From Myrmaecium sp. VS I D KN 1 (lineage: Eukaryota; Ascomycota; Dothideomycetes; Valsariales; Valsariaceae): a stretch of 50,708 nt of DNA. This document shows positions 41,350 through 50,708 of this stretch, piece by piece (the first letter of the stretch is position 1; every line of letters begins with the position of its first letter). Made by a program: the position numbers and the translations under genes. Where the stretch lies: positions 1-50,708 of the forward strand of contig JADQAV010000074.1 of NCBI GenBank assembly GCA_019775845.1, given 5' to 3'. The notes beneath the pieces are model-generated. The model was given only the letters and a program-made list of their open reading frames with translations, had not been told where the DNA came from and ran no database searches.

Positions 41350-42931
41350 ATGGCTTCCCTCTCACAGCCCCTCTCTCTCCTCCGGAGGGTAGCCCCCCGC
41401 CTCTCGCAGGAGCTTCTCGCCTGTCGTGCCGCCGCTCCACGAACCTACACCTCCGCAGCGGCCGGAACACGTTCGCAATACAAATCCGTCGTCGACTCTC
41501 CGTTTCTCAGGGCCTTCCGATCCGGCGGTCCCGCGAAGACTCCGGCCAAGCATACTCCCGCCTCTCCTCTTGCAGCCTTGGGCCGCAGATTAGCTAGTCA
41601 TGCCGCTACTGCTGCTCCGGTGGCCGCTCCGGCCGCAGCGCCTGCTAAGGCGAGCTCTTTCCCGGACGTGAGCTCCAAGTCCGTCGCATACTGGCTTCTC
41701 GGCAGCGCTGCAAGCGTTTTTGGTATTGTCGTCTTCGGCGGCTTGACCCGTCTCACTGAATCTGGGTTCGTCCCTCCTCACAGTCCCTCCGACCTCCGCT
41801 CTCGCGACTGACCTCCTCCCTAGCCTCAGCATCACCGAATGGCGCCCCGTCACCGGCTCTCTCCCTCCGATGTCCCTTGAGCATTGGGAATCCGAATTCG
41901 CAAAGTACCGCGCCTCTCCCGAATTTCAACAGCTCAACTCCTCCATGACTCTCCCTGAATTCAAGAAGATCTACTGGATGGAATGGACGCACCGCCTCTG
42001 GGGTCGCTTCATCGGTCTCACCTTCCTCTTCCCCACCATTTACTTCATCGCTCGGCGCCGGGTCTCCAAGCCCATGGCTTACAAGCTGGTCGGCATCTGT
42101 GGCATGATTGCGTTCCAGGGCATCATCGGATGGTGGATGGTTGCTTCTGGCCTGAAAGATGACCTCTTCGCACCCGGCTCCCACCCCCGCGTCTCCCAAT
42201 ACCGTCTCACCGCACATCTCGGCGCCGCCTTCGTCGTCTACGTCAGCATGCTTCTCTGCGGGCTCTCCATTCTGCGCTCCCGCCGCCTGGTCAGCAACCC
42301 GTCCACCGCCACCACCCTCATCAGCACGCTCCAATCCCCCGCTCTCCGCCCCTACCGCATCGCCGTCTACTCCCTCGCCGGCCTCATCTTCACCACCGCC
42401 ATGTCCGGCGCCCTGGTCGCCGGCCTCGACGCCGGCCTCATCTACAACGAATTCCCCTGGATGGGCCTCGGCCTGACCCCGCCGAAGAAGGAGCTCTTCG
42501 ACCCCTGGTACTCCCACCGACCCGACCACTCCGACCTCTGGTGGCGCAACATGCTCGAGAACCCCTCCCTCGTCCAGCTCGACCACCGCATCCTCGCCAC
42601 CACCACCTTCTGCGCCGTCCTCGCCCTGTACGCTGCCACCCGCTTCCACCCCCGCCTCCGCGCCGCCTTGCCCGCCGACGCCCGCAAGGGCACCATGGGC
42701 CTCGTCCACCTCGTCTCCCTCCAGGCCGCCCTCGGCATCGCCACCCTGCTCTACATGGTCCCCGTCCCGCTCGCGGCCGCGCATCAGGCCGGCGCCCTGG
42801 CCTTGCTCACCGGCGTCACGGTGCTGGGTAGCCGCATCTGGACCGGTCGTCGGCTGGTGCGGCTGGTGCGGCTCGCTGAACAAGGCGCCCCCGTGAGGGT
42901 CGCGGGACGGCCGGTCAAGGCGAAGGCCTGA
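41350..42931 (+). CDS. COX15: haem A synthase Cox15
   Basis: Inner-membrane enzyme that oxidises the C8 methyl of haem O to the formyl of haem A for cytochrome oxidase. Exons 41350..41765 and 41824..42931 (58-bp intron, GTTCGT...CCCTAG) give 507 residues. The first 95 residues are Arg/Ala/Ser-rich without acids, a mitochondrial presequence. Membrane helices start with SVAYWLLGSAASVFGIVVFG and GLTRLTESGLSITEWRPVTG, the family signature after TM1. Haem-ligand His residues sit in MEWTHRLWGRFIG, YRLTAHLGAAFVVY, VQLDHRILATTTF and AAAHQAGALALL. AFQGIIGWWMVASGL and LDAGLIYNEFPWMG are other invariant blocks. Length and order match fungal Cox15. The last 25 residues are basic and face one aqueous side. 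Secure. Confidence 0.97.
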
Positions 42932-43344
42932 ACGGTGTTGCGTGGATTGTGCATGGGAATGGCGTTTTGGGAATACTACGCTCTTGGTTTGTTAGCATTT
43001 TTCTTTCCTTTTGTTGAGCTGTATTATAGTCGTTTTGGGTAGATGGAAGTAGAGAAAAGCATGAGAAGGGGATGGCTTAGAGGAAGGAGGTTCGTATTGA
43101 TTGTACGTATGCCTGTAAGATCAATTTATGATGGTAGTGGTGGTTGTACTTTACTCTATGTATATCAGAAAGAGAGCTTGTTGAGGGGGAGCGAATGTTT
43201 GGAGAGCGATACCATCGCCGTCTATTTTTCATCATTTTTCCTATTTTTCCTATTCTTTTTATATCCCTTTTCCCGCTCCGCTCCGCTCCCCTTCCCTCAA
43301 AACCAACCTCCTCATCAGCGTCCAAAGCGCGCTGTGCGTTCGCA

Positions 43345-44165
43345 GCGTCAACGGTGAGGCTGTAAAGTTTCATAGCGATGACTAACTGTTTGACGGTGAG
43401 GACGTAAATTACCGCTTTTGGATAACCTGTGCCAAGCCCCTCTCCCATTCACCCGCTCGATTTCAATTAAATTCATTACCTCTTCTTCAGCCTCAAAAAA
43501 CGCCATTCTTTCACCGTCAGAAACTGAAGCTGTAAACTTCTCTCGCGATGACTAGCCGTTTAGCGGTGGAGAATGTAGATTACCGCTTCTGGTAGGGCTA
43601 CTAGGAGTGAAAATGCCAGGTCATGATCATCTTTCTGTTTAACGATGGTGAGGGAAATTACCGCTTTTGGACGTGGCAGGATGCTAGGTTATTAGGTTGT
43701 TAGGTTGCTAGAATGCTAGAATGCTAGGTTGCTAGGTTGCTAGAATGCGAGGCCATAATCTAGATATGCCAGGTCATGATTATCTTTTTCATGCGCCAGG
43801 ATGCCAGATCATGAGTCCATGACCGTCTTTCAGTTTAATACCTAGTCGCGAGGGAATTTACCGCTTTGGCCGAGGCTGGAATGCTATTCAGGAGGCTTGA
43901 ATTGCCAGGTCGTCACCATCTTCCTGCCAGTTCAACGCTGTGGAGAGGAGATCACCACTTTCAGCAGGGCTCCTAGTAGTAGAAATGCCAGGGTGTGATC
44001 ATCTTTCTGTTCAACGGTGAGTACGTGAAATTACTGCATTTAGAAGCGCCAGGATGCGAGGTTGCTAGAATGCTAGGTTGCTAGGTTGCTAGGTCATGAT
44101 ATGCCAGGTTATGACCATCTTTCTGTTTAACGGTGCGGCTGGGAGATTACCGCTTTTGGACGATC
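43345..44165. repeat. degenerate interspersed repeat array with ATTACCGCTTTTGG core
   Basis: Seven copies of a block, roughly TTTAACGGTGAG-N-ATTACCGCTTTTGG, with cores at 43408, 43579, 43657, 43857, 43951, 44030 and 44146; copies 1, 3 and 7 share the full 14-nt core and the rest differ by a few bases. Spacing is irregular (78-200 bp). Five are preceded by a second block, ATGCCAGGTCATGATCATCT and variants. Between them lie short runs of GCTAGGTT and GCTAGAAT units (43682-43752 and 44058-44092). All copies point the same way. It is not telomeric and not coding. Confidence 0.85.
43682..43752. repeat. GCTAGGTT/GCTAGAAT octamer run
   Basis: Eight-base units alternating between GCTAGGTT and GCTAGAAT, about eight in a row with slippage. 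A shorter run recurs at 44058-44092 within the same array. Confidence 0.85.
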
Positions 44166-44592
44166 TCATATGGTGATTGGCTGACTGACGCGAGTTGCAT
44201 CGGGAGCACTATTCTCCCTACGTTCGATGCTCGATCAACTGAAGATTTCAGAAGCTCTTCTTTCTTCTGTCCCTTTACTTTCCCAGAGTGTGTTCATGTC
44301 GAAGAAGGAGAATGCGGAGGAACGTTTCTATATATATTTATCGTAAAGTCTTCGGAAACACTATGGCGTAGGCAATCATGAGAAAGAGATCTACTGATAT
44401 ATCTGAAACGAGAATGCGGCTTTCAACGCCGATGGATCTGGTAGTAGGTAGCGTGAAAAAAGAAAACATGAGAACTGTATAGACGTCGAGGAAGCCAAAG
44501 CAAACGCCCCATCGCGAACGCCGAAAACCCAGACAAAAGAAACATCCGTCAGTTGCATGCGCGAAGATGCGTGAGAGAGAAAAAGGAAACCG

Positions 44593-46037
44593 TCAACGCG
44601 TGAACAACGTCCGCAAAGCACTGGGCTCCTTCACCTTCTTCCTCTTCCACTCCGCCGGCGTGGCACCGGACTTCTCACTCCCCACCTCACTCCCACCCCA
44701 CGTCTTGCTCCTCGTGGCGCTCCCACCACCACCACTCTTATGATGCCTCCGCCACCCCTCCTTCTCCTTCTCCTTCTCCTTCTCGCCCTCACTCCCCGCC
44801 TCCTCCCTCCCCTTCCCCACCCTCACCCTCCTCTTCACCTTCTTCTTCCCCCCACTCCGCCGGCTACGAATCTCCTCCTCATCCAACACACCCAGCTTGC
44901 TGAAAAACCGCCTTCCTCCCGGCGTGATCAACTCGCTATCCACCTTCGAGCCCTCGCCCTTCTCCGACGCCGTCGCATCCACCCCCGCGATCCCCCTCCG
45001 CCACCGCTCGATCCGACTCAAATCCTTCTCCACCAGCTCATCCAACACCGCATCCTCATCCACCGCCGGGGGCGCAGGAAGCGCCTGCTGCTGCGCCGCC
45101 GGCGCCGGCACCGCAACCGGCTGCGCGGGCGCCGGCGAGCCCGTCATCATATGCTTAATAATCTTATACCCGCCCAGGGCCACGATGGTGACGCCGACGC
45201 CGACGCCGGCGGCGATCATGAACTGCGGGCTCGCCAGCAGGGCGACGACGGCGGGGAAGGACGTCTTCAGCGTCGTCAGCACGGCCGGGCTGAACTTGGC
45301 CAGCAGGTTGCTGATCTCGGCCAGGGTCAGGGCGACGGCGGCGAGCGCCTCCGGGTTCTGCTCCAGCGACTGGATCGTCTGCGTCGCGCTGTGGTGGACG
45401 GCGTCGAGCTCATCGAGCATCTGCGTCACGAGCGACATCTTTTCTTTCAGCTCGTCTTCGGAGGTGGTGGATGCGGCGTCGTCGTTGTTGTTGTTGTTGT
45501 TGGTACTAACGATCTGTCGGTCGGATGGATGTGGAGGGGGTAGCTCCCCGTATGCGAGATCCATGTCGATGTGCGACTCCGGCTCTGTATGACGGCGGGT
45601 GGGTGCCGGAGCGCCGACAGCGCGGGCGTGCTCGCCGCCTGGAACAGCTGCCGTATGTCGTCGGGTTAGGGCGCCAGGTTGGCTGTTGGTCCCGGAGCGA
45701 TGGTGATGATCTCGGCGGGCGTCGTCTCTGCCGCCGTCCTCGATCTGCATGGCCTTCATCGCACGGCGCGCCTCCCGCTCCGCCGCCTTGGCTTGGTGGC
45801 GCGCCCGTCGCTCGGCATTGCGCTCCGCGTTGATTTCAGCCTTGCGCTCGCGGTACGCGGCTTTGGCTTCCTTGAAGATGTTGACGAAGTGTTTGCCCTG
45901 GAGGGCGGTCAGTATGGCGAGCGGTGGAACATCAAGGTAGGTATAGTAAGCGGCGGAAGGGGACTCACGGTGCTGACGACTTTGCCGGACTTGTCGACCA
46001 CCGCGATGGTTTGGCCCATGGGTGAGGCCACGGCCAT
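44593..46037 (-). CDS. one-TM fungal protein with conserved N-terminus, function unknown
   Basis: Exons complement(45969..46037) and complement(44593..45897) with a 71-bp intron (GTGAGT...CTCCAG) give 457 residues. It opens MAVASPMGQTIAVVDKSGKV and KHFVNIFKEAKAAYRERKAE, then an Arg/Ala/Glu helix to about residue 70; this opening is familiar from unnamed mould proteins. A disordered stretch with an Asn run follows, then a helical region (KEKMSLVTQMLDELDAVHHS, EALAAVALTLAEISNLLAKF) and one hydrophobic segment near 245-267 (MIAAGVGVGVTIVALGGYKI). After it come Pro/Ala-rich and very basic parts (GGKKKVKRRVRVGKGRE) and a Lys/Glu repeat. Organelle and role cannot be told from sequence. Confidence 0.78.
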
Positions 46038-48855
46038 GGCGGATGGTCTTTCGAGATTTCGAAGTGGTATTCAGAGAGGGCTATTTCAGCGTACAAGCTG
46101 AGCAAAGTGATTTTTTGGTGAGGAGGGATTTTGCTGGAGAGAGCGAGGAAGCTCCCTCTTTTGCTCGCGTTCGACCCGCCGAGTATAAGTGGCGGCAGGC
46201 GGTGAGGAGGCGCGGGGGGAGGGGATCGCACGGCCCGGCGTGATGGAAGAAAGAAGGACAAAGCGTTTCGTTGTGGAGAAGGGGGCAAAGGGGCGCACAG
46301 TCCCCCTTTTGTTGCCAGATAAAGAATGAGCTGAGGGGGAAGAACGGCGGTGTTTCAACAATCGTCCTGGTCTCCTTTTTAACGAAGGGGAAGGGGTGGA
46401 AGACAAAGAGCGAGATGAGCTATTGTTATTCTGACTGACCACTTCGCTGGGTGGATGGTCAGTCAGGCGAAGGAAGCAGGTTAGAATCACAACGAGCAAC
46501 GCAGGCCGTGAGCGATCGTTTTACAGGTCTGTAGCTCTATCCATGGCCATCCGTGACTGGAGAGGACGATAGGGGGGGTTGATATGTGGCAGCGCGAGAG
46601 GCCGCCGTCATGAACCGAGAACCGGACTGCTTCGATCCGTCCATAGGAGTTCTGATCAGTCGGGGTCGTGGTGGTGCGGGAAAGGGGCTGCGGCCATATC
46701 CCCATCCATCCATCCATCCAGCATCCATCCACTCGTTCACGACTCGCTGGAATCGTGAGACGACGGAATGGGGGATGGGGAGGCATGGGAGGTTGGGGCC
46801 CAGGCCGGGGTTGCATTTCCACACTATTGTACTGTGCTGCACCGGCGGCGGCAGGCAGGAAGTCAGTCGGTCGAAACGGGATTGGTTCGCTGTCGTGGTC
46901 GCTTGTCACTCGCGGACCGGTAATGGCTTGGGGGCCCCACGCATGGGCTTCACCATCCGCCGGATTCCCCTTCTCTCTCCTCCTCTGCCATGCGGTGGGA
47001 CGTGTCGTCGTCTTCTGCCACCCGTCCGGTCCTCCTGTACCGGTACCTACCATCGCGCTCCGTCACCGCACGTTAGACATGCTCTGCTCCCCCTCTCTGA
47101 TGTCAATGTACATGTGCTCCGTACGATCTCGCAGCGCGCATGATTCCCCATGTGCTGGTACCGCTCCGTACCGGAACAACAAAAGATGCAGCTTCATATA
47201 TCCCGATTTCCCCCTCGGTACCCGCGCCTTCTGCGCTTCTTCTCTGAGCCAGCTGGCTCCCGTCGTTCGTTCGTTCTCCCTTTTCCGCATAGAGTTGGTC
47301 CGCTGGGCCTTGCGATGTGCACCGCCACACTCCTCTTCCCCTTTGCACCGCCTCACTGCGCCACACTCCGTCTGCGTCAGCCGTGCCATTCACCTCCGCA
47401 CCTGCACTGCCGTGTAACGTGCCCCTTTTCGATGCCCACGAGGCGTGTGAGGGGTTATCGGGACTCACGGATCGTGGTGCTGCCTGTGGCACCGTTACCG
47501 GTTCCTGAGGTCGGCTTCACCCCTGGCTACTTTCTGAGGTGAGGAGAAGAGAGACGGCGGGGCCTAGGAAGGCTAGGTACGTTTGAAACGGATCGGTTCT
47601 GTTGTTCACCGCATACTGGAGTGATGGATGATCGTGACTCATGAGCGGATAGGAGAGGGATGTCAGTTGAGCTGGCCTGGGGAGCTGCTGCTGGCGGGCG
47701 CTGCTCGTCTTCTATTGATGACGGAGACCTTTCGCTCTAAAACAATGATACTGTTTACCTCATTGACCAGACATCACACAGCCCAAGAGATGCTGTGACC
47801 CAGCAGGTTAGGAAAGCTGTCAATCATCCTGACCAGCGCTTCCAAACCCTTAACGCAAACAGCACACCAACCATCAGCCGCAGAACCCAGAGCACAACAA
47901 TCCACACACAGCAGCGCAATCAAACCCCATTCCCAAGCCATGACAAAAACCCCACACAGATCCCTTCCGCGCCCTGCAGCAAGGGCAGACCTCACACAGC
48001 CAATCAACCCCAGCACCACGATCAATTCGGGTAATTCTCCAGCGCGACCGTGAATCGTGAAGCCAGTTGCGGGGCGCGGGGAGGGTGGTGGTTGGGAAGA
48101 AAGGACGGCTGGTGATTCGTACAGTAGGTGTCAGCCCTGGATGGCTTTGCGCTGCGCCGCAGCCGACTTTCCTCACTTGGTGGGAGGCGCAGTGGGATGG
48201 TTTTGCTCTGGACTGATATCATGTTTACTGTTTGACGACGCCCTTGATGTCAAGATTTCACAGATCTTGAACGTCGTATCCACCGGCAGCGTCTCTGATT
48301 TGCGTTTTCGGATGGATGTCCTCAAGGGAAAGGCTGGTTGAGAATCGAGCCATCCGAGCTCGGAGTACCTCTACATTCAAGAGCTTATACCTTCCGGGGC
48401 ATCGGCATTCTGGAAACTGTCATGTAAATGCCGTAGGAACGCGTCGTTGACGATCTTAGAACAACCTTTTAACAGGCCTTGATCTGTAGTCCACGATCTT
48501 CCTCTTCATGATTGTTCGATGACAGGATGTCCGGAAACCCGCGAAACCCCATAAAATGTTGTTAGGTAGGCGAATCGAGACCACCAACCTACGTTGACAT
48601 GTCTTTGCTGATGTTGAGCAGTGACAGCTATCCTCATTGAAAGCAAGGAGAAGTGAACGATACCGGGATAGCTCCTTCGTCAGGGAGCATCTGATTGTAC
48701 AGGAAAATCAATATCAAGAAAGCTTCCGTTCACCAATTCATCTCTCATAATCCACTAGACCTCCACCTACCACCTCCCTCAAACTATCAACCACTGTACA
48801 CTCTCACAGACGAGTAAACACGCCCCACTGAACAAAACGACGTCGCCTCATTTAT
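46038..48855. other. 2.8-kb spacer with no supported gene
   Basis: Promoter of the one-TM gene at the left and 3' flank of the Cys-rich gene at the right. It holds a CATC repeat at 46701-46731. Overlapping open frames on both strands near 46487-47542 are products of GC-rich composition. A small minus-strand frame at 47774-48025 has several Cys but no start context or domain. Confidence 0.6.
46701..46731. repeat. CATC tetranucleotide microsatellite
   Basis: Four to five perfect CATC units followed by an interrupted pair. Ordinary microsatellite. Confidence 0.85.
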
Positions 48856-49747
48856 CTACAACACACCCACCAAAACCCCCACCAGTCCAACCAGCGCTCC
48901 CAATCCCAAACGCTCGCCATCCCCAACAGCGGTAGCCGCGCCCGTGAACACCGGCGACCCGCTCACAGACGCCGTCGGCGTAGGCGTCACCACAACCATT
49001 GTCCCATTCCCCCCACCAACGCTCGTCGCTGCAGTCGCCGCCGCCGTTTCCGACATCGAAGCAGTCGTGAAGGCGACCAACTCCGACGACGACAGAGCAG
49101 CCGTGGATGCCATCGCAGCCGAAGAAAGAAGCACCGTCTCCGTGACCTCCGCCGAGCTAGGCTCCGAATTCAGCGCGGATGTGACCGCTGCTACCGTGGT
49201 TGATTCAGCACCGGTGGATTCAGCACCGGTATATCCAGCACCAGTCGATCCAGCGCCGGTCGCAGACAAGCTAACCCCCAGCTCCGCGGCGCAGCTAGCC
49301 GGATCAATGCCCTACGTATAATTATACATCAACGCCTTCCATCGCCCTACCTACCATTCCAACAGAACCGGAAGAAGAAGAAGAAGAAGAAGAAACCCCC
49401 AGCAAACTCACCTCCGGACAACAAAACGGCTCCACGAGACAAAAACTCTGCGCCGGACATCCCCAGCGGTGGTTGCAGCACGTCTCACCCAGGTCCGGGT
49501 TGACGCAGAGACGCGCCGCAGCGGCGGAGGCGGGCACGCATTCCACGTACCCGGCGCCGAAGGCGTCGGCGCAGGTTGCGCCTTCGCCGCTGTTGGTGGG
49601 GGGGATGAAGCGTTGGCGGCGTTGGAGGGGGCGGGTTGGAGGGAGGAGGATGTTTTTGGTGTTGGGGGAGGTGTGGGCGGAGGTCAGGGTCATGAGGAGG
49701 GAGATGAGGAGGAGGATGGTGGTGGTGGTGGTGAGTGAGGGAGACAT
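48856..49747 (-). CDS. GPI-anchored cysteine-rich surface protein
   Basis: Exons complement(49412..49747) and complement(48856..49311) give 263 residues; the 100-bp intron (GTGAGT...CGTAG) joins EPFCCPE to GIDPASC and completes the Cys module. A signal peptide (MSPSLTTTTTILLLISLLMT) is followed by a Cys module of ten Cys between about 58 and 119: ATCADAFGAGYVEC, ARLCVNPDLGETCC, RWGCPAQSFCL, EPFCCPE and PASC. This spacing is typical of small fungal wall proteins. Then come short tandem repeats of STGAG/ESTGA type, a Ser/Thr/Ala-rich stalk, and a hydrophobic C-terminus (LGALVGLVGVLVGVL) after a small-residue stretch, the usual GPI signal. Likely cell wall or plasma membrane surface; ligand unknown. 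Confidence 0.88.
49371..49394. repeat. GAA microsatellite inside the Cys-rich gene's intron
   Basis: Eight GAA units on +, read as TTC on the gene strand, lie 17-40 bp after the donor. It may act as a pyrimidine tract, or may vary in length between strains. Confidence 0.85.
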
Positions 49748-50708
49748 GGTGGATATGGGATGTTGTCCGTTAAACGAGCGGAAGGGGGTCAGATTTCAGA
49801 ATGAAAGACAAGAGTTTTTCCTTCTGTATGATGGATCGATAGACCTGCGCTGAGGAAGGAAGAGTAAAGATCCCGCTCTTTATACATCTTTCCCGTCTGT
49901 CGACAATATCCCGTATTGCCAAACGCCCGATGTGATGTTTGCCTCAGCTGCCGCTTGACCGTCTCGTCCCGTCTTGTTTTCTCAGCCCCCACACGCCCAG
50001 AACGCCCTGTACGACGTGGATCTCCTACATACGTGGACAGCAAGCGGGAGACAGAGAAGGGCATCGTGAGCATCCTCATCATCCCGTCCACCGACATTGG
50101 CAGCATTAATCACTCCTTATGACTTTTCCACAAGGAGGAAAACCAGACAAATAAAAAAGCCTCCATTCTATCGTATACAGCACGTCACACCAGACTCTCA
50201 ACTCTAAACTAAACTCGCCGGTACCTGAACCCAAATAAGCCGAGCTGAGCAAAAGTCCACAACAACAAGGCTGAGACCGCCCGCATCCTGGCCCCCTCTC
50301 ATCCTCTTAGGTTTGGCTTCGGCATCCATAGGCATAGGCATAAGCATAGGCTGTAGGCTTAATCTTAGCCTTGCTTGTCCCGCAGAACCTCAGCCGCTGT
50401 CCGAGAATCCTGACAGAGGACCGGGACTTCGCAGCGACTAAGCCCGCATTCCCCAGATCCAGGAAACTCTCACATTTTCCGGGGGGGCGGGAAGCGCGCG
50501 CGCGTGCGCTGTGTCTCGAGGCGGGCGGAGCCACAAACTCACGTCAAAAGGGCAGCTACGGAGTACATATGTACGGCTAGAAGATCTCGTATCCGCAAGC
50601 CTCCCTCCCCCTCTCCCCGAGTAATCTCGCTATCCGAGACCCAAGCCAGCGATCCGAAAACAACACGCCGAAAAACCCAGGTATATACTGTAGTTTTACA
50701 GGATGTAC
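49748..50708. other. right-edge region, no supported gene
   Basis: Promoter side of the Cys-rich gene. It holds an imperfect ATAGGC repeat at 50321-50360 and a G-run followed by a CG/GC alternation at 50480-50510. No domain-bearing frame. Confidence 0.6.
50321..50360. repeat. imperfect ATAGGC hexamer repeat
   Basis: About five hexamers of ATAGGC type with single-base variants. Ordinary minisatellite. Confidence 0.8.

Larger units (their letters stand above)
42932..44592. other. spacer between convergent COX15 and one-TM gene
   Basis: Holds the degenerate repeat array of 43345-44165 (separate entry) and little else. T-rich tract at 43230-43270. No gene supported. Confidence 0.6.

Noticed and set aside
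41753-42883. Long minus-strand open frame opposite COX15
   Set aside because: Glu/Gly/Ala-rich shadow of a GC-rich third-position gene.
43345-44165. Array considered as a CRISPR or as telomeric repeat
   Set aside because: Eukaryotic context, irregular spacing, degenerate units, and no TTAGGG-type repeat.
47774-48025. Small Cys-bearing minus-strand frame resembling an effector
   Set aside because: No credible signal peptide cleavage pattern, no paired Cys spacing and no promoter context.

Overview
The window looks like a contig from a filamentous ascomycete (Pezizomycotina). Most genes carry short introns of about 50-150 bp with GT...CTAAC-like...AG signals. Coding DNA is GC-rich, spacers are pyrimidine-rich, and several families are typical of moulds: a Git1-like permease, a GPI-anchored Cys-rich protein, and a Dug2 with WD40 plus M20 domains. 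I cannot fix the class. The 29-A run at base 1 cuts into RPN7 and looks like a contig edge.

Left housekeeping block (1-22.3 kb): RPN7 (-, cut at its 3' end), ABD1 cap methyltransferase (+), PEX11 (+), a Git1-like MFS transporter (+), a DJ-1/PfpI protein with Ser at the nucleophile position (-), an uncharacterised P-loop ATPase with 17-residue repeats (-), a secreted Ser/Thr-rich protein (+) and DUG2 of the glutathione degradosome (-).

Accessory block (24.2-34.6 kb): this is the most interesting part. Five neighbouring genes (three on +, then two on -) encode very divergent proteins of one architecture: an N-terminal domain of about 90 residues that opens with W-G-x-x-W and closes with an (F/Y)-L-T-x-x-D-L-x-x-V-L-like helix, a long disordered basic linker, and a charged C-terminal coiled coil. 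One member also carries a Myb/SANT-like domain. I do not recognise the N-terminal domain. The block sits between conserved DUG2 and TIM17, has wide spacers and an AT-rich intron or relic, one member has its C-terminal coil in a shifted frame, and others have in-frame (3n) introns. It reads as a fast-evolving local gene family, perhaps of nuclear regulators; its function is unknown.

Right housekeeping block (35.4-50.7 kb): TIM17 (+, with a 16-nt microexon), a large BTB/POZ protein (-), COX15 haem A synthase (+), a degenerate intergenic repeat array (43.3-44.2 kb), a one-TM fungal protein (-), and a GPI-anchored Cys-rich surface protein (-). Two mitochondrial biogenesis genes (TIM17, COX15) lie near each other, but no operon-like logic is expected. 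No tRNA, rRNA, CRISPR, transposase or intact mobile element was found.
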